A stretch of DNA of 64,000 nucleotides from Heliopora coerulea (GCA_030142905.1 JASJOG010000431.1:1-64000); one strand, 5' to 3'; counted from the stretch's first letter, positions 48,437 through 59,000 are shown. Translations and numbers: made by a program. The notes: generated by a model not told the origin, from the sequence alone.

Positions 48437-48895
48437 ATGGAGGACCTTCTTAAAAATTATTATGGAAAGAACTATGACAAGGCTATGAAAATTGCTGAAA
48501 AAGAGCGCATAAGATTAAGAAAAAATTTTATTAAAAAGTATCCTAATGCTGATTTAAGTAAATTCGAATTCGATGTCGATCTTAACCAGGACGGTACAGT
48601 TGATTCCACTTCTGTATACTTTAAGAACTCAGATGTGTTAAGCACAGACATTACAAGTGACACATTCTATAATGACAAAACAACGACAAGATATCTTTAC
48701 TCTAACTCCAGTAAGAGTGGTTTCCCTAAAATATGAACAATAGGTGGAAAAGTCCAGGAATTTCCAAAACGCAGGAGACATGTTGGTTTTTATGGAAAAG
48801 AACACTACTGTGATAATTTCCCTGTTGATTATGTTTTAGCTTACTCCATAAATGTATTCAAAATATGTCAACAAAACAGACTGTTTCATGAGTAA
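48437..48895 (+). pseudogene. Unrecognised viral protein, one in-frame TGA
   Basis: The frame runs 100 codons to a TGA at 48734 and continues in the same frame to TAA at 48893. The N-terminal 40 residues are a basic helix (KIAEKERIRLRKNFIKKY), then a D-rich segment. No family recognised. Its end overlaps the start of the next gene at 48888. Confidence 0.45.
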
Positions 48896-49573
48896 TCTAC
48901 CTCCTCTAAATATAACCACCAAAAATTTCACCAAGTAGGATCTCAAAGAACCATATTTTCAGTCTATTATTGGGACTTGGATAGCAACATATGCTTCAGG
49001 TATATCCATAGAGCATTTGACTTTCAATGATACTGTTCCGAAACAGATAACATCACTTATGAGGTTTATATATAACGTTAATTAATTAATTTTCTAATAG
49101 ATCATACACCCAAGTGGACATGGCAAGAAATGACAGGGTATAAGAATGAACATTTAAGGCAAGACGTTGTAGGGTTTAGTAAAAATCAAAAAACATATGG
49201 ACCCGGTGTTGGTCTTATTCGCGATGTTCAAAATGACTATAAAAAGTTCATTCCAAAGATTTCAGATGGATTAACCATAAAAGGCACTGAACTACTTAAT
49301 CAATCGATTGAAGCGTATATTTACAGTTTACTAGGAGCACAAGCGAAAACAAGACGGAGCATTTACGGTAATAGACCATCATCATTAGAGACACAAAATG
49401 TGTTTCGTAGGAATGTAGAAGATAGTATTATTAATTATGATACAAGTGTTTGGATAAACCATATGAATAAGGCAGTGTCTGACACTAATTTTGTTGTTAA
49501 TCTTGCTGTCAGTCCATCTTTATGGTTACTACCTTATAGTGTGGTTATTCTTAAGAATCCTTTTGATGGATAA
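48888..49573 (+). pseudogene. Unrecognised viral protein, broken
   Basis: An ATG at 48888 opens a frame with a TAG at 48936 and a shift in an AT-repeat near 49080. The downstream part (49130-49573) is open for 147 codons with alternating helices (SDGLTIKGTELLNQSIEAYI) and a hydrophobic C-terminus (LWLLPYSVVIL). It is conserved enough to be open over most of its length. Function unknown. Confidence 0.45.
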
Positions 49574-49603
49574 AATAACAAACTACGAATAGCTAGTGAA
49601 AAC

Positions 49604-49873
49604 ATGAAATTTGGTAAAAACCCTAATGTTAATTTTGTGGGTGTAAAGAAGATCCCACCTAAAAAAATTCATCAAGAAGATCAATCAAAATCACATTTAG
49701 ACACATTAGATAATACTGTTGTTAAAAAAGAAGAAAAACTGACTAGTCATCATGATATTAAACATAGTGATAAAGCTGTTCCTATTAAAAATGATGAGCA
49801 TAACACTGATTTAATAGCAACTTTCGCTGTGTCAGGTATAGCTGCATATTTAATAACAAAATATATCATATAA
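49604..49873 (+). CDS. Small tail-anchored-type viral membrane protein
   Basis: Eighty-nine codons, intact. The N-terminal 60 residues are very hydrophilic (Lys, His, Asp), followed by one C-terminal hydrophobic segment, LIATFAVSGIAAYLITKYII, at the very end. This topology suggests a tail-anchored membrane protein. It lies 30 bp after the previous gene and 9 bp before the next. Confidence 0.55.
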   Translation: MKFGKNPNVNFVGVKKIPPKKIHQEDQSKSHLDTLDNTVVKKEEKLTSHHDIKHSDKAVPIKNDEHNTDLIATFAVSGIAAYLITKYII

Positions 49874-49882
49874 TATAGGAAA

Positions 49883-50910
49883 ATGAACTGTTTATGTTAT
49901 GGGTATGAAAATGAAATAGATAATAAACTTTCTTTATCAGGAGGGAAAATGAGTGGTGATATTGATGTGTCTTATTGGCGCATTAAAAACATCCCCGCAC
50001 CTTTATATGATTATGATCCTATTTCAAAGGCTGTCCTGGAACAAACATACTATTCAAAGTGTGTCAAAATAAGTCATTATAAGGTAAATCTCAGTGAAAC
50101 ATTGTTCTGGGAATACTATAAAAAGTATGCTACAAGTATCTACAGATTTGACCGACGTTCGAATAATAGTGAATTAGTATACAATTCTACAACTAGAAAA
50201 GTGTCTAGAACTACTGATAAAGGTCTACAAGAAAATGATGCGGTTCAAAACGCCAGCAATTCAGAACCTGTCATCTGTACAAAAAGTGAAAATGTAGGAA
50301 ATAGATATTTCTTAAAGTTTGATGGAACACAAAGAATGCTAAGTGATATTAATTTGAACAGTGTAAGTGGAGAGAAGGATATGTAAATATTTTCATTGTA
50401 TACAGAATAAAAGCATATGACGCTAATAATTATTGGGTTCGTAATGGCTTATTTGGACACGATAATCGTGGTCATGATAAGTTTGTTAGTTTTAATCCTA
50501 CTTGTGATTTGGTTGTTTCTGGTACAACAAATGATATCATTATCATTGGTAGTATTCCTATTCAAACTAAACAACCAATAGCTCCATATAAAACAAAGGC
50601 AAATGCAGGAGAAATAAATAAATGGATATGTTTATCAATACATTGGAAGAATTACACAACACCAGCAGCTGGAGCTAGCAAGGTATATTGTAATGAACAA
50701 AAGCTGACAGACTTTCAAAGCAGAAATTCAACTGGTTCAACTAAAATGACTTTCGGTGATCTCAAACAAAGTGGTAAAGCTCCTTTTAAAGGTGATATTT
50801 CTTTTTTCTCCTTGTATAAAGGAAGATTAATAAATGAGAAAGACATTTTACTGCATCATTACGTACTCTGTAGTTGGTTTAATATTGATACGGTTGATTT
50901 TGAAATTTAA
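49883..50910 (+). pseudogene. Fibre-like protein with concanavalin-A/LamG-type lectin fold
   Basis: The N-terminus has LSLSGGKMSGDIDVSYWRIK, a motif found at the shaft or attachment region of phage-type tail fibres ('GGxMSGDIDM...'). After a one-base shift near 50383 the C-terminal half (to 50910) has beta strands and the segment NKWICLSIHWKNYT, then APFKGDISFFSLYKGRLINE, typical of LamG/concanavalin-A-like jelly-roll lectin domains. The combination points to a host-attachment fibre. The shift separates the shaft and head regions. Family is inferred from motif patterns. Confidence 0.55.
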
Positions 50911-50927
50911 TGTAATGGAATATATAT

Positions 50928-51059
50928 ATGAGAAAAACTATTGATTTTAATCATATTAGTGATAAGTTAATGAGTGAGGAAGTCAGTAAACTGAAAAGAT
51001 GGTATTAGTGTTATCATAAATTGTATACATGTTATAAGTGGAAATACAAAAAGTATTAA
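50928..51059 (+). pseudogene. Very small basic viral ORF with in-frame stop
   Basis: Twenty-six codons to a TAG at 51006, with the same frame open to 51057. It starts just after a tatatatatg leader and its downstream part is rich in Tyr and Lys. Called because of its place in the tight gene series; function unknown. Confidence 0.3.
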
Positions 51060-51080
51060 AAGATTAAACTGTACCTGAAT

Positions 51081-51404
51081 ATGTCTAGAGTTGGATTGAC
51101 AGCATTAGGTGCAATATTAGCTCCACTTACAAATTTAGCAACATTATCTATCTCAGGTGGTGGAATGTTGATTCAAGGTTACATATCAAACAGTAATATG
51201 TAAAGAACAATCGAAACATGTAGGTTTGCTTATACATCTTATGAAAAAGTACTTATACAATTGAAATCATACATGAGGGGTATGCCTTATGATGAAATAG
51301 TGTTGCTTAGTGATTTAAAAGTATTGGATAATATTGTCACTGACTTATGCCCTTCCATAAATGGCAACTCTAAAAAATATGATAAGATATATGGTAATAT
51401 ATAA
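51081..51404 (+). pseudogene. Small viral membrane protein with one stop
   Basis: A frame of 107 codons starts MSRVGLTALGAILAPLTNLA, a glycine-rich hydrophobic N-terminus likely to cross or enter a membrane. It is interrupted once by TAA at about 51200 and continues in the same frame to the end at 51404. The next start overlaps the stop. Function unknown. Confidence 0.45.
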
Positions 51405-51550
51405 TGATGGACAAAGTGAGAAATTTATTTAAGAGAGTCAGAGATTTCATACGTTGCTGTAAGAAGACAACTGAAGAAATTGATAGTATACTAGAAGATA
51501 TTGATGATTTGCAATTGCATCGTATAGATGATCGTACAGACTCTTTGTAG
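51404..51550 (+). CDS. Small basic/acidic viral protein
   Basis: Forty-eight codons starting ATG ATG and overlapping the preceding stop by one base. The N-terminal third is basic with two cysteines (FIRCCKK), the rest is an acidic helix (EEIDSILEDIDDLQ). Unrecognised; supported only by the tiling of this gene series. Confidence 0.35.
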   Translation: MMDKVRNLFKRVRDFIRCCKKTTEEIDSILEDIDDLQLHRIDDRTDSL

Positions 51551-51618
51551 ACAATCGTTGAGGTATCGTGTAGATGATATTACAGATGTTTGTAAATAAA
51601 ATATACACCATTATATAG

Positions 51619-51978
51619 ATGAGTGAAGAAACAAATAAAATAACAACAGTGAAAAAGGAAAAAGACCCTAAGAGGGTAGAGGCTGGTAAGAGATTGGCTG
51701 CTATCTCTAAAGGTGCAAAAGAGAAAAATATGCGTGATAAAATAGAGTCCGAAAACAAACAGGAAACTGGCAGTATTTTCCATAATATTAATTATGGCTT
51801 AGTATTTGGTATATTAGGGACAGCCGCCGCCATTGGATCATTATACTACACAAGAAAAGAGTACAAAAGTGAGAGTAAAAGTCTAGATAAAATGAGAGAG
51901 GAGTCAGAGGATAATCACGTTGAAATTAAACAAATTAAACATAAACAACCAAAAAATACCCTCATACACTTTGATTAA
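51619..51978 (+). CDS. Single-span viral membrane protein
   Basis: One hundred and nineteen codons, intact. A highly charged Lys/Glu N-terminus (~50 residues) leads to one hydrophobic segment (YGLVFGILGTAAAIGSLYYT) and a charged coiled tail. It fits a small virion membrane or scaffold protein. Preceded by a 'tatatag' leader. Confidence 0.5.
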   Translation: MSEETNKITTVKKEKDPKRVEAGKRLAAISKGAKEKNMRDKIESENKQETGSIFHNINYGLVFGILGTAAAIGSLYYTRKEYKSESKSLDKMREESEDNHVEIKQIKHKQPKNTLIHFD

Positions 51979-52072
51979 TAGTTGAGATAAATGGCCTTAA
52001 GGTGCGTCAAAGTGTGTCTAGATTTTTTACTTAAAAAATCCTATAAAGACATATTATATAACACTGTATAAC

Positions 52073-52881
52073 ATGTCAATAACATTCAAGAAGTTCGAGA
52101 ACAAGGAACTAAATGTTTCATTGAACACTTATATAGATGGTAAACAAAACACCTGGTTCAAAGGTAAAGATGTTGCATCAGCTTTGGGTTATAAAAATAC
52201 AGACCAAGCAATCAGAAATCGTGTGAAAGATAAATACAAGGCAGTTTTCAACGCCCCCTCGAATCAAAGGGGGGTTCAAAAGACTATCTTTATAACAGAA
52301 CCAGGTTTTTACTCAGTGATTTTTAGATCTAAACTAGAATCTGCAGAAATATTTCAAGATTGAGTGTTCTCTAAAGTTCTGACATCAATTAGGAAGTATG
52401 GGCACTACAGAATGTTCAATAACCCTAATACATTGGCATTTAATATAGAAGAAGATTATGATCTACATAACAAAGTGGTTCAATTCATTAGGCGATTGTA
52501 CCCAGAAATATTAATGACAGCTGGACTTGGAGAAAATCAAGACACTAAAGACAAAAATGCATTAAGTCGTTCAAAAAGGGATTCATGAAAGGTCAACCTG
52601 ATCTAATAGTTCATAATCTCCATAAGCATTATAATGGTCTATGCATAGAGTTCAAGACCCCTCAAGGTAATGGAATCACCTCAGAACAGCAGAAAGAACT
52701 AATAGACAGATATAAAGACAATGGGTATAATTGTATTGTATCCAATGACTATGACCTAATAACTAAGGAAATCAATGACTATATGCATAATGTTCGCATC
52801 AGATGCAAATACTGCAGAAGGAAATTCATATCCAGAAAAACACTCAATAGACACATTAAATATTTCCACAGAATCAAATGA
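52073..52881 (+). pseudogene. BRO-N / VRR-NUC / zinc-finger protein
   Basis: Three domains in order. First, a BRO-N (Bro-type DNA-binding) domain: NTWFKGKDVASALGYKNTDQ and the TIFITEPGFYSVIFRSK segment. Second, a VRR-NUC-type nuclease: GQPDLI, the E-x-K motif in LCIEFKTPQGNG, and Q in TSEQQKEL. Third, a C2H2-type finger near the end (CKYCRRKFISRKTLNRHIKY). An in-frame TGA at 52361 breaks BRO-N, and a one-base shift near 52575 breaks the junction to the nuclease. VRR-NUC enzymes act on branched or nicked DNA, so a role in replication or recombination of the element is plausible. Confidence 0.75.
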
Positions 52882-52912
52882 AATATAATGCATTATACAT
52901 TATACATACACG

Positions 52913-53605
52913 ATGAGTACAGTCAATAACAAAGAATTGATGAAAGAATTATATGACGCGGCTCTAGTAACGGCCGGAGTTGTAGGTCTTTCTATGGTAT
53001 CTAAAAAGGTCCTCGGTGAAAAGCTCACTAACGCATCAACTCTAAAGGATACGGGTAAGTTAGAAGGTGGAGTAGCAGTCAGCACAATGCTAGTAAAGTG
53101 GGCGCAAGATAAGAAGTATATTCCAACAGATCCATTTTCCAAGAACCAGTTAAATGTATTCTATTATATACAGATAATAATGGCTAGTGTTATAGGATAT
53201 ATGTTGCAAACAGCATTTGCTAGTCTTGCATTTGCTGGCAGTGGATATCTTTTTAAGATGCTTGATAAAAATAATTATGAAGCTGAAATAAAAAGACATA
53301 ATAAGGCATTAGAAGACTTATCAAAGGCTAAGGATGCGTTTTATGAGAATGAAACCAAGCAACAAGATGGGATTCAACAACTAAGACAACAATTATCAGA
53401 TGCAAATGATGACATAGAACAAATAAACAAAGCTCTTGATATGCTAAGACAGGTTCAATCAATACAATATAATGGAAAGACATTTAATAGAGAACACCAA
53501 TTAAATGATTTTTACCAACCAAGCGATGAGATGAAAGAATATCAGTATATTACTATTGGTTCTGTTGGTATTGGAACAGGGTATATATTGAGTAAATATA
53601 TTTAA
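52913..53605 (+). CDS. Viral membrane protein with coiled coil
   Basis: Two hundred and thirty codons, intact. A glycine/serine-rich hydrophobic N-terminal region (VTAGVVGLSMVSKK), a central pair of hydrophobic segments (IQIIMASVIGYMLQTAFASL), a long charged coiled coil (KRHNKALEDLSKAKDAFYEN, then QQLRQQLSDANDDIEQINK) and a final hydrophobic C-terminus (ITIGSVGIGTGYILSKYI). Two membrane regions flanking a coiled coil suggest a structural or fusion-like role, but no known family is recognised. It is preceded by an AT-rich leader with 'attatacat' twice. Confidence 0.55.
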   Translation: MSTVNNKELMKELYDAALVTAGVVGLSMVSKKVLGEKLTNASTLKDTGKLEGGVAVSTMLVKWAQDKKYIPTDPFSKNQLNVFYYIQIIMASVIGYMLQTAFASLAFAGSGYLFKMLDKNNYEAEIKRHNKALEDLSKAKDAFYENETKQQDGIQQLRQQLSDANDDIEQINKALDMLRQVQSIQYNGKTFNREHQLNDFYQPSDEMKEYQYITIGSVGIGTGYILSKYI

Positions 53606-53635
53606 AGATGTGGTGTATATTAGTGCACAAAACTT

Positions 53636-54199
53636 ATGGATGGATTAGAAGCTCTGTGTCATGGGTATAAATTCGAAGAAATAGTTGAAAATATAGATGA
53701 TTTGGACTCTCTCTACAAAAAGGAAGACAAACACTACCAAGACAATTATTGTAGTGAAAAAGAACTAAAATGCATTGACGGTATGTTTGTATGTGTTGAA
53801 TGTAGGAAAGTAGAAGGTTATGAAATGGAACCAGAATGGGTTGATAATATCTGGCTAAATAGGAAGAAGTCAGTGTATATTAGAAGTCGACATATTAAAG
53901 ATAGAGTGGAAAAATATATGCACCCTAATCATTGTCGATCTTTTGTATCTGATTTTATCGAAGTGGTTGCTATAATGATTAAACACAAAATGATTAAGAA
54001 AAACGTTTCTAGATATGACTACTACATCATAAGACTAGCTAGCAGGAAAGGTGCAAAACTAATAAAGAAACCCACTGATCTAACACACAGTAAAACAAGG
54101 AATTCGTTTAATGACCGGCTATTCGGTGCCGTTTACCCATTATTAGGTTGGGACAAAAATTGTAAGTGCCCTTATTATTTGGAGTGGAAGAAAAATTAA
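53636..54199 (+). CDS. Zinc-ribbon protein, possibly late-transcription-factor-like
   Basis: One hundred and eighty-seven codons, intact. A CVECRKVEGYEMEPEWVDNI segment gives a C-x2-C half of a zinc ribbon, with other Cys/His (HPNHC; CKCPYY) further on, and a basic middle, RKKSVYIRSRHIKDRVEKYM. The layout is reminiscent of VLTF3-like transcription factors of large DNA viruses, but the match is by pattern only. If right, it would drive late viral promoters. Spaced 30 bp from the previous gene. Confidence 0.4.
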   Translation: MDGLEALCHGYKFEEIVENIDDLDSLYKKEDKHYQDNYCSEKELKCIDGMFVCVECRKVEGYEMEPEWVDNIWLNRKKSVYIRSRHIKDRVEKYMHPNHCRSFVSDFIEVVAIMIKHKMIKKNVSRYDYYIIRLASRKGAKLIKKPTDLTHSKTRNSFNDRLFGAVYPLLGWDKNCKCPYYLEWKKN

Positions 54200-54243
54200 A
54201 CGCACTTAATCACTTAAACATTATCCTATATATCTATAGTATA

Positions 54244-54453
54244 ATGCCTGAAACAAATATAGATAAACCCAAAGGTGGTCGCGGAAGACCCAAGAAATAT
54301 TTCACAGACGAAGAAAGGAAGCAAGCAGACAAACGATATGTTAAGGAATGTATGGAAAGAAACCCTTATCATTGTCATATTTGTGATCACACTTATCACA
54401 TGGCAAGTAAAAGCAAACATGTAAAAACCAAAAAACATATAAAAAAATCTTGA
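54244..54453 (+). CDS. AT-hook plus zinc-finger DNA-binding protein
   Basis: Sixty-nine codons, intact. The N-terminus has an AT-hook core, KGGRGRPKKYF, and the C-terminus a C2H2-like finger (YHCHICDHTYHMASKSKH). Both bind DNA, so this is probably a small transcription or chromatin factor. It follows the leader 'ctatatatctatagtata' directly. Confidence 0.65.
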   Translation: MPETNIDKPKGGRGRPKKYFTDEERKQADKRYVKECMERNPYHCHICDHTYHMASKSKHVKTKKHIKKS

Positions 54454-54545
54454 AAAGTTGATTTTATAAAATGTGGCCAAAATTTTTGCGTTAAAATGGC
54501 TTAAAAGAATTTTATATATACTATATTATAAAGCATATACAAATC

Positions 54546-54959
54546 ATGTCTACAGATTTTAATCCGTTAACTGGGAGGTTAGTATCCCAGGCATACTATA
54601 ATAAGGTGATGAGAAAAATTGTCCGTGAAAAAGCTATAGAAGAAGAAAAGTTAGAAATGGATCGGATCTGATTAGAAAGAATGTTGAAGAATAGACCTAA
54701 GCACTTAACACCTCCTGTTCAACAATTTGTGGTCAACAATGACAGAAAAAATAAGGGTAATAAAATAACAAAGAGAACCGGTTTGAAAAGAAAGACCATA
54801 AAACAAATTGTCAAAAGCCGTCCAATAGCAATAAGGACCGGTTTGAAAAGGAAGGTCGTCAGATCTGTCAAACCAAAGATATATATCAACCCTCTGAATG
54901 CCATCAAAGTTAACAGACGGACCTATTTAAAAGCGGTACAAGACAAGAAAAGAAGATAA
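54546..54959 (+). pseudogene. Very basic protein with an internal duplication, one TGA
   Basis: About 137 codons with an in-frame TGA at 54669. The part after the TGA is Lys/Arg-rich (about a third basic) and carries a duplicated motif, RTGLKRKTIKQ and RTGLKRKVVRS, from two related DNA segments near 54776 and 54837. Such proteins often condense viral DNA. The leader before it is 'tatatatactatattataa'. Confidence 0.5.
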
Positions 54960-54964
54960 AGGGA

Positions 54965-55408
54965 ATGGCAAGAAATGCTCAAAAAGGAAGAAAGAATGTC
55001 ACTTTTTATGGAAAAACCAGAAAAAACCCAATAAAATTGCACATGATTGACCTAACACTTAACGACGCAAGAAATTATGAACTCCAGTTCGTACACAAAC
55101 GCACTGTAATGTTTGAAAGGAACTCTTCTATGGTAAACTTATTCAGAAGGCGAATGAGAAGGAATGGAAATGGCTGGAAAGAAGTGACGGTGTCCATAGA
55201 CGATGTTATTAGAGACGACAGAAAACCTTTTGGGAGACAAGATACACTCAGGAATTTTGGACCATATGAAGAGAGACTTCCAAGAGGGTTATCAAGACGT
55301 GATCAATACCAGTTCTTGATGTATACACTGGTGAAAGATTGTCGATTTGAACCACAATCAGGAGAACATATTATTGTGTTACATGTATATAGTAGATATT
55401 ATATTTAG
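54965..55408 (+). CDS. Basic viral protein of unknown role
   Basis: One hundred and forty-seven codons, intact, six bases after the previous stop. Basic N-terminus (MARNAQKGRKNVTFYGKTRK), then a compact domain with a run of arginines (FRRRMRRNGNG) and a beta-rich end (EHIIVLHVYSRYYI). The tight spacing suggests co-transcription with the preceding basic protein. No family recognised. Confidence 0.5.
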   Translation: MARNAQKGRKNVTFYGKTRKNPIKLHMIDLTLNDARNYELQFVHKRTVMFERNSSMVNLFRRRMRRNGNGWKEVTVSIDDVIRDDRKPFGRQDTLRNFGPYEERLPRGLSRRDQYQFLMYTLVKDCRFEPQSGEHIIVLHVYSRYYI

Positions 55409-55409
55409 G

Positions 55410-56030
55410 ATATATTGCTTTCGTGCATGAATATTGCTTTCGTGCATTTCGTGCATGAGTAATTTGTTTTCGTGCATGAGTGAGGAAATAGTTAAACCTC
55501 AAAACGCAACGCCTTAGCCTACAAGATAACTTAACGGACATCCTGTGCTGGAACAAGCTTTCACGCACCGTTTAACGTAAAGAAAATAGTCATAATCCTA
55601 ACGTATAAAAGACAGAGCACAACTCAGCAGTGTATGTATTATTCATAAGGCGTTAGCCTGAATAACATCACAACGAACCGAAGTATTAAAAGGAATTATC
55701 GATATCAAGTACCAAACAAATCAACAGAACCAAAGAAACCAAGAAGTCAAAGTCGTAAAAGAAATCAAAAGAACCAAAATCCAAGAGCGTACAGAGTGAT
55801 CAGAATTGTGCTCAGTCTCACAGCAGTATAATACATACTTCAAGGTTAGAAAGAATAAAGACGCTAATCTTTAAGTAATTCAAGTAAAGTAAAATAAATA
55901 GTTGAAAATATAACTGGTTTTGTATTCTTTGTTGCGACCAAATTGAACCAAAAGCAGCCACATAATTTAATAGGGACCGGCTCGTAACAATTGGTATTGC
56001 AGGTGAGATAACAAAACTCCGGAAGCTAAA
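55410..56030. other. Largest gap inside the element, with short direct repeats
   Basis: No gene seen. Copies of 'tttcgtgcatga' occur at about 55419, 55437 and 55468. A TATA-like 'tataaaag' (about 55604) and AATAAA-like words (near 55890) are present, so promoter and terminator signals may lie here. It may hold the leader of the replication gene. Confidence 0.4.
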
Positions 56031-56031
56031 G

Positions 56032-59000
56032 ATGGCTGACGTCCGTATAGGCGACACTAGACTTATGAATGCTCTTGTAGACAAGTGTAATAATCACAAA
56101 AGAATAACACAAAATGAAGGCACCTGTGTGCAGGACTATATATACGAAGCATGTAGAGGTGTAATCGGCTTCAAAAGATACACCAAACAGACGCTCACAG
56201 AGGAGATAAATAAAAATGTTTTTGACAAAGATGGGGAAAAACCTATCCACTAGAGAAATATTGGACTGGAGAGATAACTGTCACACAAATGTGTCTATTT
56301 ATGCTCTGAACCCCTTTTACAATAAGTTTGTGTCTTCCCCAGCACCCAGAAACAATGGTTTGACTGTCCGTTTGTGCTTTATATGCAAAGATGGTCACTG
56401 TTTTCCAATACTTAATGAACACCTGATAACAAAGATAACAAAAGGCTCTCCGTTGTTGAACCACGTGGACCTCATACAGTGGAATTCCAAACAGTCGGAA
56501 AACAAAATAGAAATATGCAAAACTGCAGAAGACTATTATAAAATAATCAGCCAACCGAAACATAATATAGCCAGCTGTAAATTATTCACCAACAGCAGCA
56601 ATAAAGGGGAAAAGGATTACAGCAACTATCTAATTGTCCTTCCAGATGGACACAAAGGCAAGGACATAATGATTGAAACCATGCAAAAGACAACCACATA
56701 CATAGAGTATTTCCACTATGACGGTAGGAACCAAATAGATAGTTTCATAACACCTGATCTAAAGAATATGGTAGCTGTCAATAATGACTATGAATGAAGG
56801 AAAAATATATGTGACCAATTGTTTGAAAAATACCCAGTGGATGTTTTTATGTCTAACAACCAAGGACTGACATCTATTGCAGTAAATCTATTTAAACAAC
56901 TCTAAGGGCACACTCCAAAGTCTAGTTATAATAGGTATGTGACAACCATTATATATGACTACTATCTAAGGGCACTTCCATAAAGAGCTAGTTAACGTGG
57001 AAGAGGAGGAATTAATAGCACTTGATAGAGCAAAGGATTACCCCTCAGCATTGCTTAAAAACTAACATGATATCCCATTGTATAACATACATAATACCAT
57101 CACCAAATTTGATGGAGAACTAAAAACTGGGGAATACTATATCAATGAAACATATATCCACAAGTATAGGACTCTAAACGACGAACCCATAACAATAGAA
57201 GCTGCATTTTATGGAAGAAACTTAATAGACTATCTACTGAAACACAAATTCATCCAGTTATCTGATATAAAGTACCAACTGGTCGCTGATAAGTCCATAC
57301 AACATGATGCATTCCAAAGGTACATTAAGTATATATTCGACAACTTTGATGAAAAGACTGCTAAAAAGCTGGCAAATCAATTTATTGGTTACCTAGGCAC
57401 GAAATATGATAAAAGCAGCAAAGGATTCACATCCACTAGCTATGACACCGCTTGTGCTGTGTGGACCGAAGCTATGGAGAATAACGAAAAAGTAAGTATC
57501 CACAAGGAAGACGACTTCTATCAGATCCGTAAAATAGATGTGAAAAGTAGGATGACTGAAAACTGTTCTATTAATAGACATTTGATATCAGGATCCATAG
57601 TAAAACTATTGGAAGTGATGGAAGAAGCATGTGATCAACACACTGTAATCCATGGTTATAACACAGACGCTGTATACTGTACGACTGCAAAGACGAAATA
57701 CCCAATTAAAGAGAAATTTATTTCTGACATGATTGGTAAAGTGTTCCAAAAGGTAGGAGAGACTCCTACATTAATAGGCAAATCCTACAGAAAGAATATC
57801 GATATCAAAGAATACAAAATGGGGAGAGGCAAAGGCATACTGGTCACAGGTGGTGCTGGCTGTGGCAAGACAACTAAATTAATCAACGATACAAAAGAAA
57901 GTAAGAATCCTATTATATTCAGTTTTACAAACAAAGCTGTGGATAACATCAGAAGTAGGGTTGATGACAGTATTAAAAAACAAGGTCCATACGTTTGATA
58001 GCTATTTTAATGAGTTTATATCAGACGCAGAGAATTTAAAACTTCTATCTAACAAGAACGTCTTTATAGATGAGTTCTCTACGGTACCAAACAAATGGAT
58101 CACTTTGACCTACAACAGCCTTGTGGCCAATAATCTAAGAGTGAACCTATATGGAGATATCAACCAATGTGACCCTGTTGAGGACAATAGTAGATTAACC
58201 TATGACCACACCAAAAGTCCTGCAATATTGGACATGTGTTGTGAGGTGGTCGAACTAAAATATATCGAAGAATGGCTAGATAAGACAATAAAACATTTTA
58301 TATGTTATCCAACTTCCTTGAGACCGGTCGGTCGGACCAAAAATTGGGCGACTATACGGGCAGTTATGTGAATATTTGCTACTTCAATAGTACTAGAATA
58401 GAGGTCAATAAAATGTGCTCTGACGCATTCTGTGAAGGTAAAAAACATATGAAAGTCAACTTCTGCTACAATGGAAGTAAAGAAGAATATAAAATCTGTG
58501 ATGGAACACCTGTGATATGCATAGATAATATGAAGGACCGTAAAATGTTTAACTCGCAACAGTTTACTGTTAAAAGCATAAGTAAAAATGGGGTCACGAT
58601 AAAAGAAAACGACCAAAAGTCCTCTTTGGATGACTTCAGAAAGAAGTTTAACCTAGCATTCTGCATTACAGTATACAAATACCAGGGTGCAGAGATAGAC
58701 CAGCACTATAATATCTTTGATACTGAAGCAATGAATAAAAAACAATTATATACAGCTTTAAGTAGGACAATTAAATTCAAATACATTCATGCAGAAAACT
58801 TGAAGACAAAATACTCCCAGACGAAGAAAAACAAATACGAGGTCAAATCTATAGGACACACAGAAATGGTAAGATCTACAAAACAGAGTTCGAGGATGGA
58901 AGCATTTATATCGGCTCAACGATAAAGACCCTAGAAAAGAGACTAAAAGAACACAAATCTGACACAAAGAGTATAGTATACAAAAATAAAGACAAAAACC

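Noticed and set aside
55500..55995. Possible solo LTR inside the virus-like element (TATA-like box, AATAAA words, then 'ttggtattgcagg' like a primer-binding site)
   Set aside because: I could not find a matching TG start, a partner LTR or a 4-6 bp target duplication, and the following gene belongs to the element itself.
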